DNA of 64,000 nucleotides from RGIG7213 sp045545665 (lineage in GTDB: Bacteria > Bacillota > Clostridia > Oscillospirales > CAG-272). The notes below the pieces were generated by a model. The model saw only the letters and a list, made by a program, of their open reading frames with translations, did not search any database and was not told the origin of the DNA. The DNA lies in assembly GCA_045545665.1 (NCBI GenBank), contig JAZQBL010000046.1, positions 1 through 64,000 of the forward strand. Reading direction: 5' to 3'. Numbering within the stretch: the first letter of the stretch is position 1; every line of letters starts with the position of its first letter. Positions 25,925 to 35,325 of this stretch are shown here, piece by piece. The translations under genes were made by a program, and so were the position numbers.

Positions 25925-27091
25925 TTATTTTCTGAACATAATTTTTTCGTTATCGAACATACGTGTAAGAATGAATATTCCGAGTACCGTATATACGATA
26001 TTCAAAGCGCACGTCACAAGCACGCCGACTGTGTCGGGAGTGAGTGAAAATACGCCGTTTATGCAAAGCGAGCTGTTATAAAGCGGTATGGCATAAAGGA
26101 GCGTTGACGGCTCGGCTGATACGCCGATAGTTGACAAAACGCCGATCGCCATAACGCCTATCATAAGAGGTGTCGATATCATCTGCGCTTCCTTCATCGT
26201 GTTTGCATACGTCGAAACGATAGACATGATCGTTATTATGACGAGCACGGTGGTGAGAATTACCCCCGCAAGCATCAGATAATCGTTCGTTTTGTAAACT
26301 GATGAAAATTCAATACCGGCGCCTTCCATAAGCTTAGGTATGGAAAGGATCGTTCCGACAGCACTTGAAGCACCGCTCATGAGTGCTATTATTGACAGTG
26401 CTGATATTTTTCCGAGTGCTATTCTTGCTCTCGGTGTGGGTGTTATAAGCAGTGTTGCCATCGTTCCTCTTTCCTTTTCGCCCGATATAGACTCGGGTGC
26501 AACTGCCATACAGCCCGAAAACAAGAACATCAGAAGCAGCATCGGCATAAACGTTGAATAAAACATTGCGGCTGCGTCTTCTTCTTTTTCCATATCGTAC
26601 ACGCCGTTCGGATCCGCATTTATATCAAATTTGTTTGCCATAGTTCCTTCGTAGGTGTTAAATACGTCAACCAATGTGGAATACGCACTTGATGATTCGG
26701 CAACGGTCGAATTATAATATATTTCAACTTGAGGCGCTTTGCCCTGCGAAACGTCGTATTTCATTACGTTTTCGTCGAAATTTTCGTCAAAGACGATAAG
26801 CGCATCACCATCACCTGCTGCAACGGCGTCTTTACCCGACTGTATATCGGTTATTTCGACAGTTTCCATACCCATTTCACCGAACATACCGTTAAGGATC
26901 TCTGATGCGTTGACGGTAAATATTTTCGGTGTGTAGTCTTCGTCAACCGAAAATTCATCACCCAAAACACTGCCCATAAAGCTGTACATCACGTATATGA
27001 GGATACCCGGAAGAAAAAGAGTTACGAGCATTCTCTTATCCGTCAGAAAACGGGTAAGCTCTTTTTTCATAACTGTGATTATATCTTTCAT
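25925..27091 (-). CDS. ABC-2 exporter permease (NatB type)
   Basis: A 388-residue membrane protein with one N-terminal span (about 22-40), a large extracellular domain (about 45-175), and five spans in the second half (starting with FMPMLLLMFLFSGCMAVAPESI). The motif SGEKERGTMATLLITP following the second span is typical of the NatB/ABC-2 permease family. It overlaps the ATPase gene by four bases (ATGA). Substrate is probably Na+ or an antimicrobial; no substrate evidence is visible. Confidence 0.9.
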   Translation of the reverse strand: MKDIITVMKKELTRFLTDKRMLVTLFLPGILIYVMYSFMGSVLGDEFSVDEDYTPKIFTVNASEILNGMFGEMGMETVEITDIQSGKDAVAAGDGDALIVFDENFDENVMKYDVSQGKAPQVEIYYNSTVAESSSAYSTLVDVFNTYEGTMANKFDINADPNGVYDMEKEEDAAAMFYSTFMPMLLLMFLFSGCMAVAPESISGEKERGTMATLLITPTPRARIALGKISALSIIALMSGASSAVGTILSIPKLMEGAGIEFSSVYKTNDYLMLAGVILTTVLVIITIMSIVSTYANTMKEAQMISTPLMIGVMAIGVLSTIGVSAEPSTLLYAIPLYNSSLCINGVFSLTPDTVGVLVTCALNIVYTVLGIFILTRMFDNEKIMFRK

Positions 27092-27891
27092 TTTTCGTAA
27101 CCCTCCTTTTCGTAAAGAGAGAAGAATTTTTCTTCAAGGGACATATCGGCGCAAAGCTCTGAAAGTTTGCCGTCGGCTATCATTCTGCCGTTCATAATGA
27201 CGCCGACACGGTCGCAAAGTCTTTCGGCAAGCGAGAATATATGTGTTGACAAAATGACCGTTTTTCCCTCTTTTTTAAGCAAAAACAGAAAATCGGTGAC
27301 GACTTTTGCCGTAAGCACGTCGAGTCCGTTCGTCGGCTCGTCAAATATGATTATATCGGGGTCGTGTGCAAGTGATACGGCAAGGGACGCCTTCTGCTTC
27401 ATACCCGTTGAAAGGTTGCCGACCTTTACGTGTGCAAAGTCGTTTATTGCAAAGCTGTCGAAAAGCTTTGCTTTTCTTTTCTTTATTTCTTCGTCGTTCA
27501 TTCCGTGAAGCTTTGCAAAAAAGTCAAACAGATAATCGACGGAAAAATACTCTTCAAGCTTCAATTCGCTCGTCAAAAAGCCGATCTTGCCTCTTACCTT
27601 TGCAGGTGCGGTTCTGATATTTTCACCGTCTATGAGCGCATCGCCGCCGTCGGGCTTTATAAGTGTTGCAAGCATACGCAAAGTCGTTGTTTTTCCTGCA
27701 CCGTTTGAGCCTAAAAGCCCGTATATTTCGCCTTTTGATATGGAGAAAGAAAGTCCGTCTACTGCGTGCACGGTCTTTCTTTTTGTTTTTTCTATCTTCT
27801 GCTGTTTGCTTGAAAGCTTGAAGCTTTTGTCAAGCTCCTTCACTTCAATTGCATACGCCGCATTGTTATCATTGGTAAATATTTTCTTCAC
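27088..27891 (-). CDS. ABC exporter ATPase (NatA type)
   Basis: A 267-residue ATP-binding subunit: Walker A GSNGAGKTT (about 59-67), signature NLSTGMKQKASLA (about 158), Walker B DIIIFDEPTNGLD and switch His in STHIFSL. It lies under a consensus promoter whose region carries partial dyads, and it overlaps the permease. It probably starts at a GTG after AAAGG; the spacing is short. The divergently placed XRE gene may regulate it, which is inference from position. Confidence 0.92.
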   Translation of the reverse strand: MKKIFTNDNNAAYAIEVKELDKSFKLSSKQQKIEKTKRKTVHAVDGLSFSISKGEIYGLLGSNGAGKTTTLRMLATLIKPDGGDALIDGENIRTAPAKVRGKIGFLTSELKLEEYFSVDYLFDFFAKLHGMNDEEIKKRKAKLFDSFAINDFAHVKVGNLSTGMKQKASLAVSLAHDPDIIIFDEPTNGLDVLTAKVVTDFLFLLKKEGKTVILSTHIFSLAERLCDRVGVIMNGRMIADGKLSELCADMSLEEKFFSLYEKEGYEK

Positions 27892-27915
27892 ACACCTTTC
27901 CGATCATATAAAGAG

Positions 27916-27944
27916 ATTATATATGTGTACTGTAGTTTTGTCAA
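27916..27944 (-). promoter_or_regulatory. Promoter of the ABC exporter
   Basis: Consensus TTGACA and TATAAT 17 bases apart on the minus strand. Flanking ACAGATAACACTTGACA and CTACAGTACACATA contain repeated ACA(G)T(A) words that may be operator half-sites. Confidence 0.8.
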
Positions 27945-28095
27945 GTGTTATCTGTAACTAAATTTTTATATAAACAGAATGCGGATACCGGTCAATATTC
28001 TCATTTGTTCATTTTAGAATATTACCTTTCTAACATAAAAAAAGAAGTTTCTCAATATTATATGCAATATTTTAGTGCTTATAAAATGTGTTTTA

Positions 28096-28124
28096 TTGCA
28101 TAAAAATATTATATCCTATATTAT
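28096..28124 (+). promoter_or_regulatory. Promoter of the XRE gene
   Basis: TTGCAT, 17 bases and TATTAT, 21 bases before the ATG at 28146. Confidence 0.65.
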
Positions 28125-28145
28125 AGTAAACGAAAGGGAAGCAAA

Positions 28146-28445
28146 ATGGAAAAACATATAACCGTACTCGGAAACAACATAAGACAAATAAGACGCGAAA
28201 AGGATCTTTCCCAGGAAGCACTTGCGGAATTTGCCGATATAAACGTCACTTTTCTCGGTAAAATAGAAAGAGGACAAGCCAATCCCACGATAGAAACTCT
28301 GTTAAAAATATCGCGTGCCTTTGAAATGCCCGTGACAAAGCTTTTTGAATATCCGCAAAGCATATACGGTAATACAAACGATGACAGCCGTCTTGAAGCA
28401 CTTATCTCCGAATTTGCCGATAAGATCAAAGAATTGTACAAATGA
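28146..28445 (+). CDS. Small XRE-family transcriptional regulator
   Basis: A 99-residue DNA-binding protein that is essentially one helix-turn-helix domain: LGNNIRQIRREKDLSQEALAEFADINVTFLGKIERGQANPTIETLLKISRAF (split over residues 8-60), with the QEALAE and VTFLGKIERG helices aligned to the HTH. A short helical C terminus (about 70-99) may dimerise. It has a good Shine-Dalgarno (AAAGGGAAG) and its own promoter. It faces away from the ABC exporter. Target genes are unknown. Confidence 0.9.
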   Translation: MEKHITVLGNNIRQIRREKDLSQEALAEFADINVTFLGKIERGQANPTIETLLKISRAFEMPVTKLFEYPQSIYGNTNDDSRLEALISEFADKIKELYK

Positions 28446-28842
28446 TATCACACCTTACCGCTTCCAAGCGGGCATGAAGATCATCCCTCTGTTGATACGG
28501 GTCGTCGAGGGCGCCGACCCCTACTACTTTGTTTCAACTAAAAATTTACATTCGGAATTGTTTCTTGCACCCGACGGTGGAAATAAAGCGCCCGCCTGCA
28601 CCCCCCACAGCCCGCAGTAGTTCGTGAAGCGAACTACAAGCGGGCTGCCTGCAGGCATAGGGCGCAGATTTCCTTCGGAAATCTATCGTGTAAAGTTTTA
28701 AATGAAACAAGGTACTACTGAAGCTTATATTTTAAATCATTATTTTGCGTCCGCAGCGAAAGTGAAGTGCCGCCTGCGCCCACCTGTTTTCAATCTGCAA
28801 ACATAAATATCACCCCTTGCTCGCAAGGGGTGATACTCTTTT
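28446..28842. repeat. Non-coding stretch of nested palindromes
   Basis: No gene seen. The stretch holds several hairpins: GGGTCG/CGACCC near 28498-28523, TAGTTCG-TGAAG-CGAACTA inside AGCCCGC/GCGGGCT at about 28610-28648, flanked again by GCCTGCA/TGCAGGC and GGGCGC-type ends, and ATTTCC-TTC-GGAAAT near 28669. The composition is more G+C rich than the flanks, as in the other palindromic repeats of this window. Confidence 0.6.
28809..28834. terminator. Terminator downstream of the foldase-like gene
   Basis: Twelve-base palindrome arm ATCACCCCTTGC / GCAAGGGGTGAT with a minimal loop. A strong T run follows on the plus strand and a weaker one on the minus strand. Confidence 0.7.
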
Positions 28843-30450
28843 TTAGTCTATTTTTGCTGTTGCTTTTTCGTTTACCGTAACGGGGTGCTTTTCTTCAAGA
28901 GCTTTGTAAGCTTCTTCGTAGTCAGCACTTCTCATATCGCCGTCAACGTTGTTCTTCCAGGATTCAACGCCTGCGCCTGCATAGTAGATAGCAGCGTAAA
29001 CGCCGTCTTCTTCATCCTCGAATACCTTTACATTACCTTCTGCAATGCCTTCAGCGAATGCCCAATCATCAAAGCCTTCGATGCCGAGCTGGCTGTCCAT
29101 CGTCTTCTTGTCAACGTTTTCGATAAGCTCTGTTACGTTTACGTTTCTGTCCTTGAACTGGTCTGCAATAGCGACGAAGTCTTCGCCTGTCTTATCTGTT
29201 TTTGCAACGAATTCGTCGATCTTCGCCTGAACTTCGGCAGCTGTTTCCTTCATTACCTGTTCGGATGTAAGCTTGTCTGTAGCTTTGAAGGAATCGCCGT
29301 ACATATAGATAGCGTAGATATTAGCTGTCTTGTACTCGTATCTTGCGGGAAGTGAGATAAGCTGGAATACGGAATATGCTTCTGTTTCTTCAATGACCTT
29401 AGTTGCATTGACAGCTGCATCCTCACCGTATGCCCATTCGCTGAACTCATCGTCCTTAGTGTATGCGCCGCCTTCTGTGAGAAGCTCTTCTTTAAGATCT
29501 TCGATCTTTTCTTCTTCAGTCTTTTCCTCTTCCTTCTTATCGTCGGAAGCCTTTGTATCAGCGGAGGTCTCCTCGTCCTTCTTCTCGGACTCCTTCTCCT
29601 CTTCAAGTGTCTTTTCGTACTCGTATACAGCCGTTACGAAATCCTTGCCGCCGTCGATAGCCGCTTTTATAGCATCAGCTGCTGCCTTTGCTTCTTCTGT
29701 TGCTGCCTTCTTTTCGGCATCTGTTGCATCCTTTTCGTATTCAGCCTTTACAGTGTAGCTGTAGTAATCGAAGAACTTGTATGTGTTTTCGTTTTCGGAA
29801 TAGTACTTTTCATAGTCCTCATCGGAATATTCAAAGCTGTCCGTTACCTGCGTTGCGTATTTTGTTGCAAGTGACTGAAGCTCAAGCAAATATTCGATAT
29901 CGGATGCCTTTATTCCCTTTGAGCCGTACATCTGTCCCAAAGAAACACCGCTTTCTTTAGCGTATTTCTTCATTTCCTTAACCTGGTCTTTAATCGTCTG
30001 AAGCTCTTCATCCGTCAAGGACACGTTATTCGCCTTTGCTTCTTCGCAAAGAACGAGGCACTGTTTGAGATTCGATATGGCGTTTTCAAGGAAATAGTCG
30101 AGCCAGGACTTTGTTGTAGAGCCCCAGTACTTCTGCTCGCTGAGAGGCTTTGACGTATCGAAGCCCGCAGAGGAAGCATATCCGTAAGATGCGTACTGAC
30201 TGTATTCCTGGTTATAGTAGTAATATACCATATAAGTCAGATGAGCGTTATTGAACTTGTAGTTTTCGGATTTGAGCGCCGTCGTCGTGTGCATGGAGAT
30301 GTAGTCACTGATGCCCGTGGGTTCAATAACAGCAACGAGAGCACCGAACACAAGGACGATACCTATAAAAATAGCGATTATTTTGTACCAGATATCGGAC
30401 TTTGACGCGCTGTTCGCCGTGTTTACCTTTTTTACTTTTTCGTTAGCCAT
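28843..30450 (-). CDS. Membrane-anchored foldase-like protein (SurA/PrsA-type helical domain)
   Basis: About 535 residues: an N-terminal membrane anchor (about 20-42, IIAIFIGIVLVFGALVAVI), then a helical region that begins like the SurA_N/trigger-factor type chaperone domain (NAHLTYMVYYYYNQEY..., LTDEELQTIKDQVKEM), an Ala/Glu/Lys-rich low-complexity stretch near 245-330 and a second helical part. No clear rotamase (PpiC) core is visible. ATG 30450 is chosen over an in-frame TTG four codons earlier because of the GGA seven bases before it. A role in folding exported proteins is inference. Confidence 0.65.
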   Translation of the reverse strand: MANEKVKKVNTANSASKSDIWYKIIAIFIGIVLVFGALVAVIEPTGISDYISMHTTTALKSENYKFNNAHLTYMVYYYYNQEYSQYASYGYASSAGFDTSKPLSEQKYWGSTTKSWLDYFLENAISNLKQCLVLCEEAKANNVSLTDEELQTIKDQVKEMKKYAKESGVSLGQMYGSKGIKASDIEYLLELQSLATKYATQVTDSFEYSDEDYEKYYSENENTYKFFDYYSYTVKAEYEKDATDAEKKAATEEAKAAADAIKAAIDGGKDFVTAVYEYEKTLEEEKESEKKDEETSADTKASDDKKEEEKTEEEKIEDLKEELLTEGGAYTKDDEFSEWAYGEDAAVNATKVIEETEAYSVFQLISLPARYEYKTANIYAIYMYGDSFKATDKLTSEQVMKETAAEVQAKIDEFVAKTDKTGEDFVAIADQFKDRNVNVTELIENVDKKTMDSQLGIEGFDDWAFAEGIAEGNVKVFEDEEDGVYAAIYYAGAGVESWKNNVDGDMRSADYEEAYKALEEKHPVTVNEKATAKID

Positions 30451-30541
30451 AGTTTGTTCCAACCTTTTAATGTAATAATCTGTGTCAGTATATCACAGTT
30501 TGTCTTTTACTGAAAGAGTTAATATTGAATAATTTGTAAAC

Positions 30542-31717
30542 TTATTTTCTAAAACTTTTTTTAGCCAGTGTTTTTATGCCGTTTTCAAGAGCAGAACACA
30601 GAATATCGCCGTCCTCGGCTGTATTTTCCGCGCTTATGCTTATTCTCACCGTGCTGTCCGCTTCGTCCTTGGTAAGTCCGAACGACGTCATTGCCGTGCT
30701 TGCTCCGGGATGATTTGACGAGCAGGCAGACCCGCTTGACACGTACACGCCGTAAGATGACAGATGGTGAAGCATTACCTCGCTTTTTACCCCGAACACC
30801 GTCACGCTTATAATCGACGGTGAGACTTCGATACTTTTCGGAGTGTTCACACGGACTCCGTCAAGTGCTGAAAGCTTATCTGTAATATAGCTTTTCAATG
30901 TGTTCATATGCGCGATATTTTCGGAAAGCTTTGACGAATTTTCCCTAACAGCTGCCGCAAACGCCGCTATAAGAAGCGTATTTTCCGTTCCGCTTCGGAG
31001 TCCGTTTTCCTGTCCGCCGCCGAATATATGCGGCTTCAAGGCACGTCTTTTCAGAATATCGCTTTTTACGTAAAGTGCGCCTATTCCCTTCGGCGCCCCT
31101 ATCTTATGCCCCGATATGCTCAAAAGGTCCACGCCCGTTTTTTTGACGGATATATCCGTTTTCATAAACGCCTGCACGGCATCCGTATGGAAAATAATGT
31201 CGGGATTTTTTCTTTTACACAGCGCACAAAGTCTTTTTATATCGTACTTTGCGCCCGTTTCGTTGTTCACCGTCATAAACGACACAAGAAACGTATCGTT
31301 ATCAACGCTTGAAATAAGAGCTTCTTCATCAACGACACCGCCGACTGTCGGTATTTTAACGACCGGAAAGCCTCTTTGTTCAAGCTCAAGTGCCGCATTT
31401 GTAACCGACGGATGTTCGCTGTCGGTTATTATTATTTTTTTACCCTTATTTGACTTTTTTGCATACGCCGTGCCGAAGAGCGCAAGGTTATTTGCTTCGC
31501 TTCCGCTTCCTGTGAATATTATACTGCCGTTTTCTTCTTTTGCTCCGACGGCTTCAAGGATCGTTTTTCTCGCCCTTTCGACGTTTTTTTCCGCCGTATG
31601 TCCGAGGCTGTGAAGCGAGGAGGGATTGCCGAAGTCGTCAAAGGACGATATCATAGCGTTTTTTGCCGCATCGCACAGAGGTGTCGTTGCGGAATTATCC
31701 ATATAGATGAGCTTCAT
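30542..31717 (-). CDS. Cysteine desulfurase (NifS/IscS family)
   Basis: PLP enzyme that takes sulfur from cysteine for Fe-S clusters or tRNA thiolation. The 391-residue protein has the start YMDNSATTPL, the PLP lysine in SISGHKIGAPKGIGALY (about residue 206) and the catalytic Cys in SSGSACSSNHPGAS (about 332). The ATG directly abuts the stop of the upstream lipoprotein gene. In many Clostridia a NifS-like gene is followed by thiI; here it is not, so the sulfur acceptor is unclear. Confidence 0.93.
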   Translation of the reverse strand: MKLIYMDNSATTPLCDAAKNAMISSFDDFGNPSSLHSLGHTAEKNVERARKTILEAVGAKEENGSIIFTGSGSEANNLALFGTAYAKKSNKGKKIIITDSEHPSVTNAALELEQRGFPVVKIPTVGGVVDEEALISSVDNDTFLVSFMTVNNETGAKYDIKRLCALCKRKNPDIIFHTDAVQAFMKTDISVKKTGVDLLSISGHKIGAPKGIGALYVKSDILKRRALKPHIFGGGQENGLRSGTENTLLIAAFAAAVRENSSKLSENIAHMNTLKSYITDKLSALDGVRVNTPKSIEVSPSIISVTVFGVKSEVMLHHLSSYGVYVSSGSACSSNHPGASTAMTSFGLTKDEADSTVRISISAENTAEDGDILCSALENGIKTLAKKSFRK

Positions 31718-32272
31718 TTATTCGGTCATTCCCGTCTTTATCATAAAATTATCGCAGATAGATGTGAAATCATCCATATTTGCCTCGTATGATTCTCCGA
31801 TGGACGTATACGTGAGCATATACACGCTTCCGTCAAGGACGCATATTACCGAACAGTATCTGTAATCCGTACCCGTAAGCGATGCCGTATACTCATATTT
31901 GCAGGCATCCTTGCCCGAAAGTGTCGTTTTTACGTTTTCGGAGATGACGGTAAAGTTAGTAAACGATGCTCTGAAATCCTCTTTATATTTTTCCCAGTAA
32001 AGCTCGGCTGTCGTTACGCTCGGATCGGGAACGCTTACGCGTACTGCCGATACGTTTGTCGGATCAAGGTCAGAAACGTACGCACTTGACGAACCGGACG
32101 CCGTGTCTATTATCCACTCTGCAGGAACAAAAAGGTTATAGTATGCGGCATTGCTTGATGCGTACTGCATTCCGACGGGAACGGCTACGTCTACATTCTG
32201 TTTTTTTCCGTTTGAGCAACCGATGCAGAATACCGTGCATGCAATAAGCATAAGTGCTGTTATTTTTTTCAT
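31718..32272 (-). CDS. Lipoprotein of unknown function
   Basis: A 184-residue lipoprotein: signal peptide MKKITALMLIACTVFCIGC with lipobox IGCS (Cys19). The mature part resembles the PsbP-like/DUF1795 shape: YYNLFVPAEWIIDTASGSSSAYVSD followed by alternating strands and a final helix (MDDFTSICDNFMI). It lies between cotH (11 bases upstream) and the cysteine desulfurase (adjacent), so it is in the same transcript as the VTC cluster. Function unknown. Confidence 0.8.
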   Translation of the reverse strand: MKKITALMLIACTVFCIGCSNGKKQNVDVAVPVGMQYASSNAAYYNLFVPAEWIIDTASGSSSAYVSDLDPTNVSAVRVSVPDPSVTTAELYWEKYKEDFRASFTNFTVISENVKTTLSGKDACKYEYTASLTGTDYRYCSVICVLDGSVYMLTYTSIGESYEANMDDFTSICDNFMIKTGMTE

Positions 32273-32283
32273 TTTTATCTCCT

Positions 32284-33588
32284 TTACTGTGCCGAAAGCT
32301 GTGTTTTTATTGATTCTGTTCTTTTCTTTACAAAGCCCATCATCGAGTTTTCGGCTTTTTCATCAAATTCGTTTTCGAAAAGCTCATACGTATAAAAAGC
32401 TTCCGTGTCGTTTTTAACGTGATTTTCTATAAGCTGTTTTACACTGCTTATATCTTCGGGGAGCTTTTCAAAAAACTCCGCAAGAGTCGTTACGTATCCT
32501 ATATATTCTTTATAATATCCGTCATTTTCAAGCAGATTTGACACCAGCGGTCTTTCGTTTGCTTCCACTCCGAAGTACGGGGTCGATATATCGCTTTCCG
32601 CAAGAGCCGATTTTATCGTGTACGTGTCCTTTCTTTGTGAGGTATCCGTACCGAAAGCAAGGTTAAAGTCCCAGGGGATCATTGAAAAACTGCCGTTTTT
32701 GTTGTAGAAATAAAAGTTTTGCGCCTTTTCTCCGAGGTACGAATCCTCGTTTGCTATCACCGCGTTTACTGCGGCGTATTTCAAAACGCTTGAAATATCA
32801 AGGCTTTCCGAAAGTGCGCTAACGTCGGAAATTTTCGAAAGCATCGCTTTGAGCTGTCCTTTTGATACGTCATCTCCGCTTTTCACCTCAAACGTCGCCG
32901 TATCAGAGGATATCATCGTGCTGTCCCTGTTTGCCTTGTAAAGCGTACCGTCACAGCTTCCGAACACACGAGTCAGAAAGCTGTCGTCAACTGCCTCAAC
33001 TGCAAGGTAAAGTCCTGCAAGCTCACCGTTTACCGTGACGTTTGCAAACGTCGCAAGCGGGGACGGAGCGCCGAGCTTTGCAAGCGAGGCATACGTAAGG
33101 TACTCCCTTACGTACGACGGATCGTACGCCATATTGTTTAAGCAGAGCTCATCAAGTCCTTCAAACGTTCCGTCAGTGAATTTGCCGAAATTTATCTTGT
33201 AGGAATATCTGTCGTTATCCGTCGTGCTGACGAAGGAAACGTTTCCTCTCGTTCTGAAGCCGACGTTTTTGCACACAACGCCGTCAACCGAAACGTCTGC
33301 GCTGTAGTATTCTTCGTTTTCGGGTGTTGCAAGCATTGCCGATCTGTCGGACTGTGCCATGGTGATATCAATATTTATCACCTTTCCTTCATCGAAAAGC
33401 CCGCCGTAAGCTCCTTTATACACGGTATTTCCGTCATCATCCGTGACGGCATCCGTCAAAGGATCTGTTGCTATGCCGAGCTGTTTGTTTATATCCTCTG
33501 CCGAGCACGAAGCGATACTTGCTATGCAAAGCACACAAAGCGCTGTCGCCAGCGCTTTCTTTAAATTTTTATTCGTTTTTTTCTTCAT
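32284..33588 (-). CDS. CotH-type kinase family lipoprotein
   Basis: About 434 residues. The start at MKKKTNK (33588) has AGAAGG seven bases upstream and lies 14 bases after the DUF4956 stop. A signal peptide ends with lipobox IASC, so the protein should be anchored outside. CotH-family blocks: VGFRTRGNVSF, YSYKINFGKF, LCLNNMAYDPSYVREYLTY, ANVTVNGELAGLYLAVE (the family's G.Y...E nucleotide-site region) and MIPWDFNLAFGTD with the metal-binding D/N. CotH of spores is a protein kinase; secreted homologues next to VTC/DUF4956 genes have unknown substrates. Confidence 0.88.
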   Translation of the reverse strand: MKKKTNKNLKKALATALCVLCIASIASCSAEDINKQLGIATDPLTDAVTDDDGNTVYKGAYGGLFDEGKVINIDITMAQSDRSAMLATPENEEYYSADVSVDGVVCKNVGFRTRGNVSFVSTTDNDRYSYKINFGKFTDGTFEGLDELCLNNMAYDPSYVREYLTYASLAKLGAPSPLATFANVTVNGELAGLYLAVEAVDDSFLTRVFGSCDGTLYKANRDSTMISSDTATFEVKSGDDVSKGQLKAMLSKISDVSALSESLDISSVLKYAAVNAVIANEDSYLGEKAQNFYFYNKNGSFSMIPWDFNLAFGTDTSQRKDTYTIKSALAESDISTPYFGVEANERPLVSNLLENDGYYKEYIGYVTTLAEFFEKLPEDISSVKQLIENHVKNDTEAFYTYELFENEFDEKAENSMMGFVKKRTESIKTQLSAQ

Positions 33589-33602
33589 ATCCGGACCTTC
33601 TT

Positions 33603-34334
33603 TTAGTTCGTTTCGTCTGCCGCATACGTAATAACTACGTTCATATTGCCGTTGCGGCATCTGATCTTATCCATAAATTCCTTCGTGCTTACGCCGTTTT
33701 TGAGCTTGAGTCTGTAAATAAGCTCAAACATCGTGCCGAAGTCGCTTGTTTTGACCTTTGCAAGGTGCCAATGCACCGTATCGCTTGCGAGTATATCGTC
33801 GATTATTCCTTCAAAGTTGAGATTTTCCGGAACTACGACTTTAAGCTGCATTTCGTGCTTTTTGGGATATCCGAAGCCTGTTGCGGATATCAGAAGCATA
33901 ACGAGTATGAACACAACGCAGAACAAAAGTGCGTATCCGACGTAGCCTATACCGCAGCCGAGTCCTATTGCAAGTGACATAAAGACGTATGAAATATCTT
34001 TGGGGGTCGCGGGCAAGCTTCTGTATCTTACTATTGAAAACGCACCTGCAAGGGTAAACGCTCTTGCATAGCTGTTTCCGACGAGCATAACGATGACCGC
34101 CACAACTGCAGGTATCATTATGAGAGATACGGAAAGGGACGTGTCGCATCCGTGCTTTCTTTGAGTAAATATGTAGACAAAAGCAATAAGCGCGCCGAGT
34201 ATAAGAGCTGAAAGCAGTACGACCAGAACGGAGGTGACAGTAAGTGCCTCCGACGCTATCTGTGCGTTGAATATAGAATCAATATATGAATTTACAGACG
34301 TTTCCGCATCTGTTACCGTATTTGTAAGAAACAT
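33603..34334 (-). CDS. DUF4956 membrane protein
   Basis: A 243-residue protein with about four membrane spans (about 40-63, 82-100, 105-125, 127-150) and a soluble C-terminal domain from about 155. The segment ARAFTLAGAFSIVRYRSLPATPKDISYVFMSLAIGLGCG (residues 90-128) is the DUF4956 hallmark, and the tail resembles an MgtC-like ACT domain. It sits between the VTC polymerase and CotH gene, the arrangement repeatedly seen for this family. It may help move or regulate a polyphosphate-related product; that is inference. Confidence 0.88.
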   Translation of the reverse strand: MFLTNTVTDAETSVNSYIDSIFNAQIASEALTVTSVLVVLLSALILGALIAFVYIFTQRKHGCDTSLSVSLIMIPAVVAVIVMLVGNSYARAFTLAGAFSIVRYRSLPATPKDISYVFMSLAIGLGCGIGYVGYALLFCVVFILVMLLISATGFGYPKKHEMQLKVVVPENLNFEGIIDDILASDTVHWHLAKVKTSDFGTMFELIYRLKLKNGVSTKEFMDKIRCRNGNMNVVITYAADETN

Positions 34335-34348
34335 TGTTAACCCTCTCT

Positions 34349-35092
34349 TTACTGTGCGTCGCTTTCCGACATCATTAAATATTCGCGGAGTGTGTGTTTT
34401 TTATATTCCTGTCCGTACTTTGAAAAGCTCGTCATATATATCCCCTTTTCCGAAAGCATACGTGCAAGCCAAAGCGGAAAAGCACCGGGGATCTTTACTT
34501 CCATCAGCATCATATCGTCGGGCAAAAGCTTCTCACCGACAACGGGGAGTGTAAGGTCGAGATCTTCTCTTCTTGTAATTATATTGAAATCAAACGTCAG
34601 ACGGACGTCCTCGTTGTTTTTTTCAAAATACGCACGCCTGTCGTAAGCGATGAAGACGGCAGGGCGGCAGTCGTTTATTTTTCTGAAATAATCTATTTCG
34701 TCAAGCACTTGATTTTGCAAATACGATTCTTTTTTCGGACGGATGCCGTTATATATGTAATCGTTTGCTTCGCTTACAGTCAGTGCGACTCGTCTTTTCG
34801 TCACTATCTTTCCCGTTTTCTTTTTCAGCTCAAGAAACAAAGTGTCACCGGGCCTTGCCCTGTCGTAGCTACGCAAGCGGAGCTTTTCTTTGTGATACGG
34901 CTTTGAGACCGAATGGCGTATAATATCGTTATCCTTCGTGTCAAAATACAGATTGCATATTCTGTAAAACTTGCCGTCTACGCAGTATTTGTCAGCTGTC
35001 ATATGCTCTTCTATAACGGGGAGCATTTCTTCACACTGCTTTTTCGTAATTATGAATTTCTTTTCGTATCTTTTAAACGTAGATATCGCCAA
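34349..35092 (-). CDS. VTC-domain polyphosphate polymerase-like protein
   Basis: About 247 residues of the VTC/polyphosphate-polymerase fold, a tunnel of beta strands lined by basic residues. Visible: FKRYEKKFIITKKQ, ICNLYFDTKDNDIIRHSV, KEKLRLRSYDRA, LFLELKKKTGKIVTKRRVAL, VFIAYDRRAYF and LMEVKIPGAFPLWL, giving the Arg/Lys and Glu residues of the NTP/polyP site. The start is a TTG (35092) with GGGGGG seven bases before it; a longer frame reaches 35152 but has no site. Head gene of the VTC-DUF4956-CotH-lipoprotein-NifS transcript. Confidence 0.88.
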   Translation of the reverse strand: MAISTFKRYEKKFIITKKQCEEMLPVIEEHMTADKYCVDGKFYRICNLYFDTKDNDIIRHSVSKPYHKEKLRLRSYDRARPGDTLFLELKKKTGKIVTKRRVALTVSEANDYIYNGIRPKKESYLQNQVLDEIDYFRKINDCRPAVFIAYDRRAYFEKNNEDVRLTFDFNIITRREDLDLTLPVVGEKLLPDDMMLMEVKIPGAFPLWLARMLSEKGIYMTSFSKYGQEYKKHTLREYLMMSESDAQ

Positions 35093-35124
35093 AGCAGTTC
35101 CCCCCTTTTTTGCATACACGGCTA

Positions 35125-35153
35125 TTATACAGCTTATATAACAGTTTTTCAAG
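35125..35153 (-). promoter_or_regulatory. Promoter of the VTC-DUF4956-CotH operon
   Basis: TTGAAA, 17 bases and TATAAT on the minus strand, 33 bases before the TTG start. It also argues against the longer frame that would begin at 35152. Confidence 0.75.
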
Positions 35154-35325
35154 TGGTAATTTATTTCCGCAAAATGTCTTATTTTTTATTTTACATTTTG
35201 TTTACACATTTCACACTTACAGCTCACGTACCGTCGCTTTACTGCATAATAACGCTGTTTTGTTTAAACTGTGCGACGGTTTTTTGATAATTTTGTGATT
35301 TTTATGAAACAAATCACGTAAAAAT

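Noticed and set aside
28345..28620. 91-codon plus-strand frame after the XRE gene
   Set aside because: It runs across the palindromic repeats and has no ribosome site.
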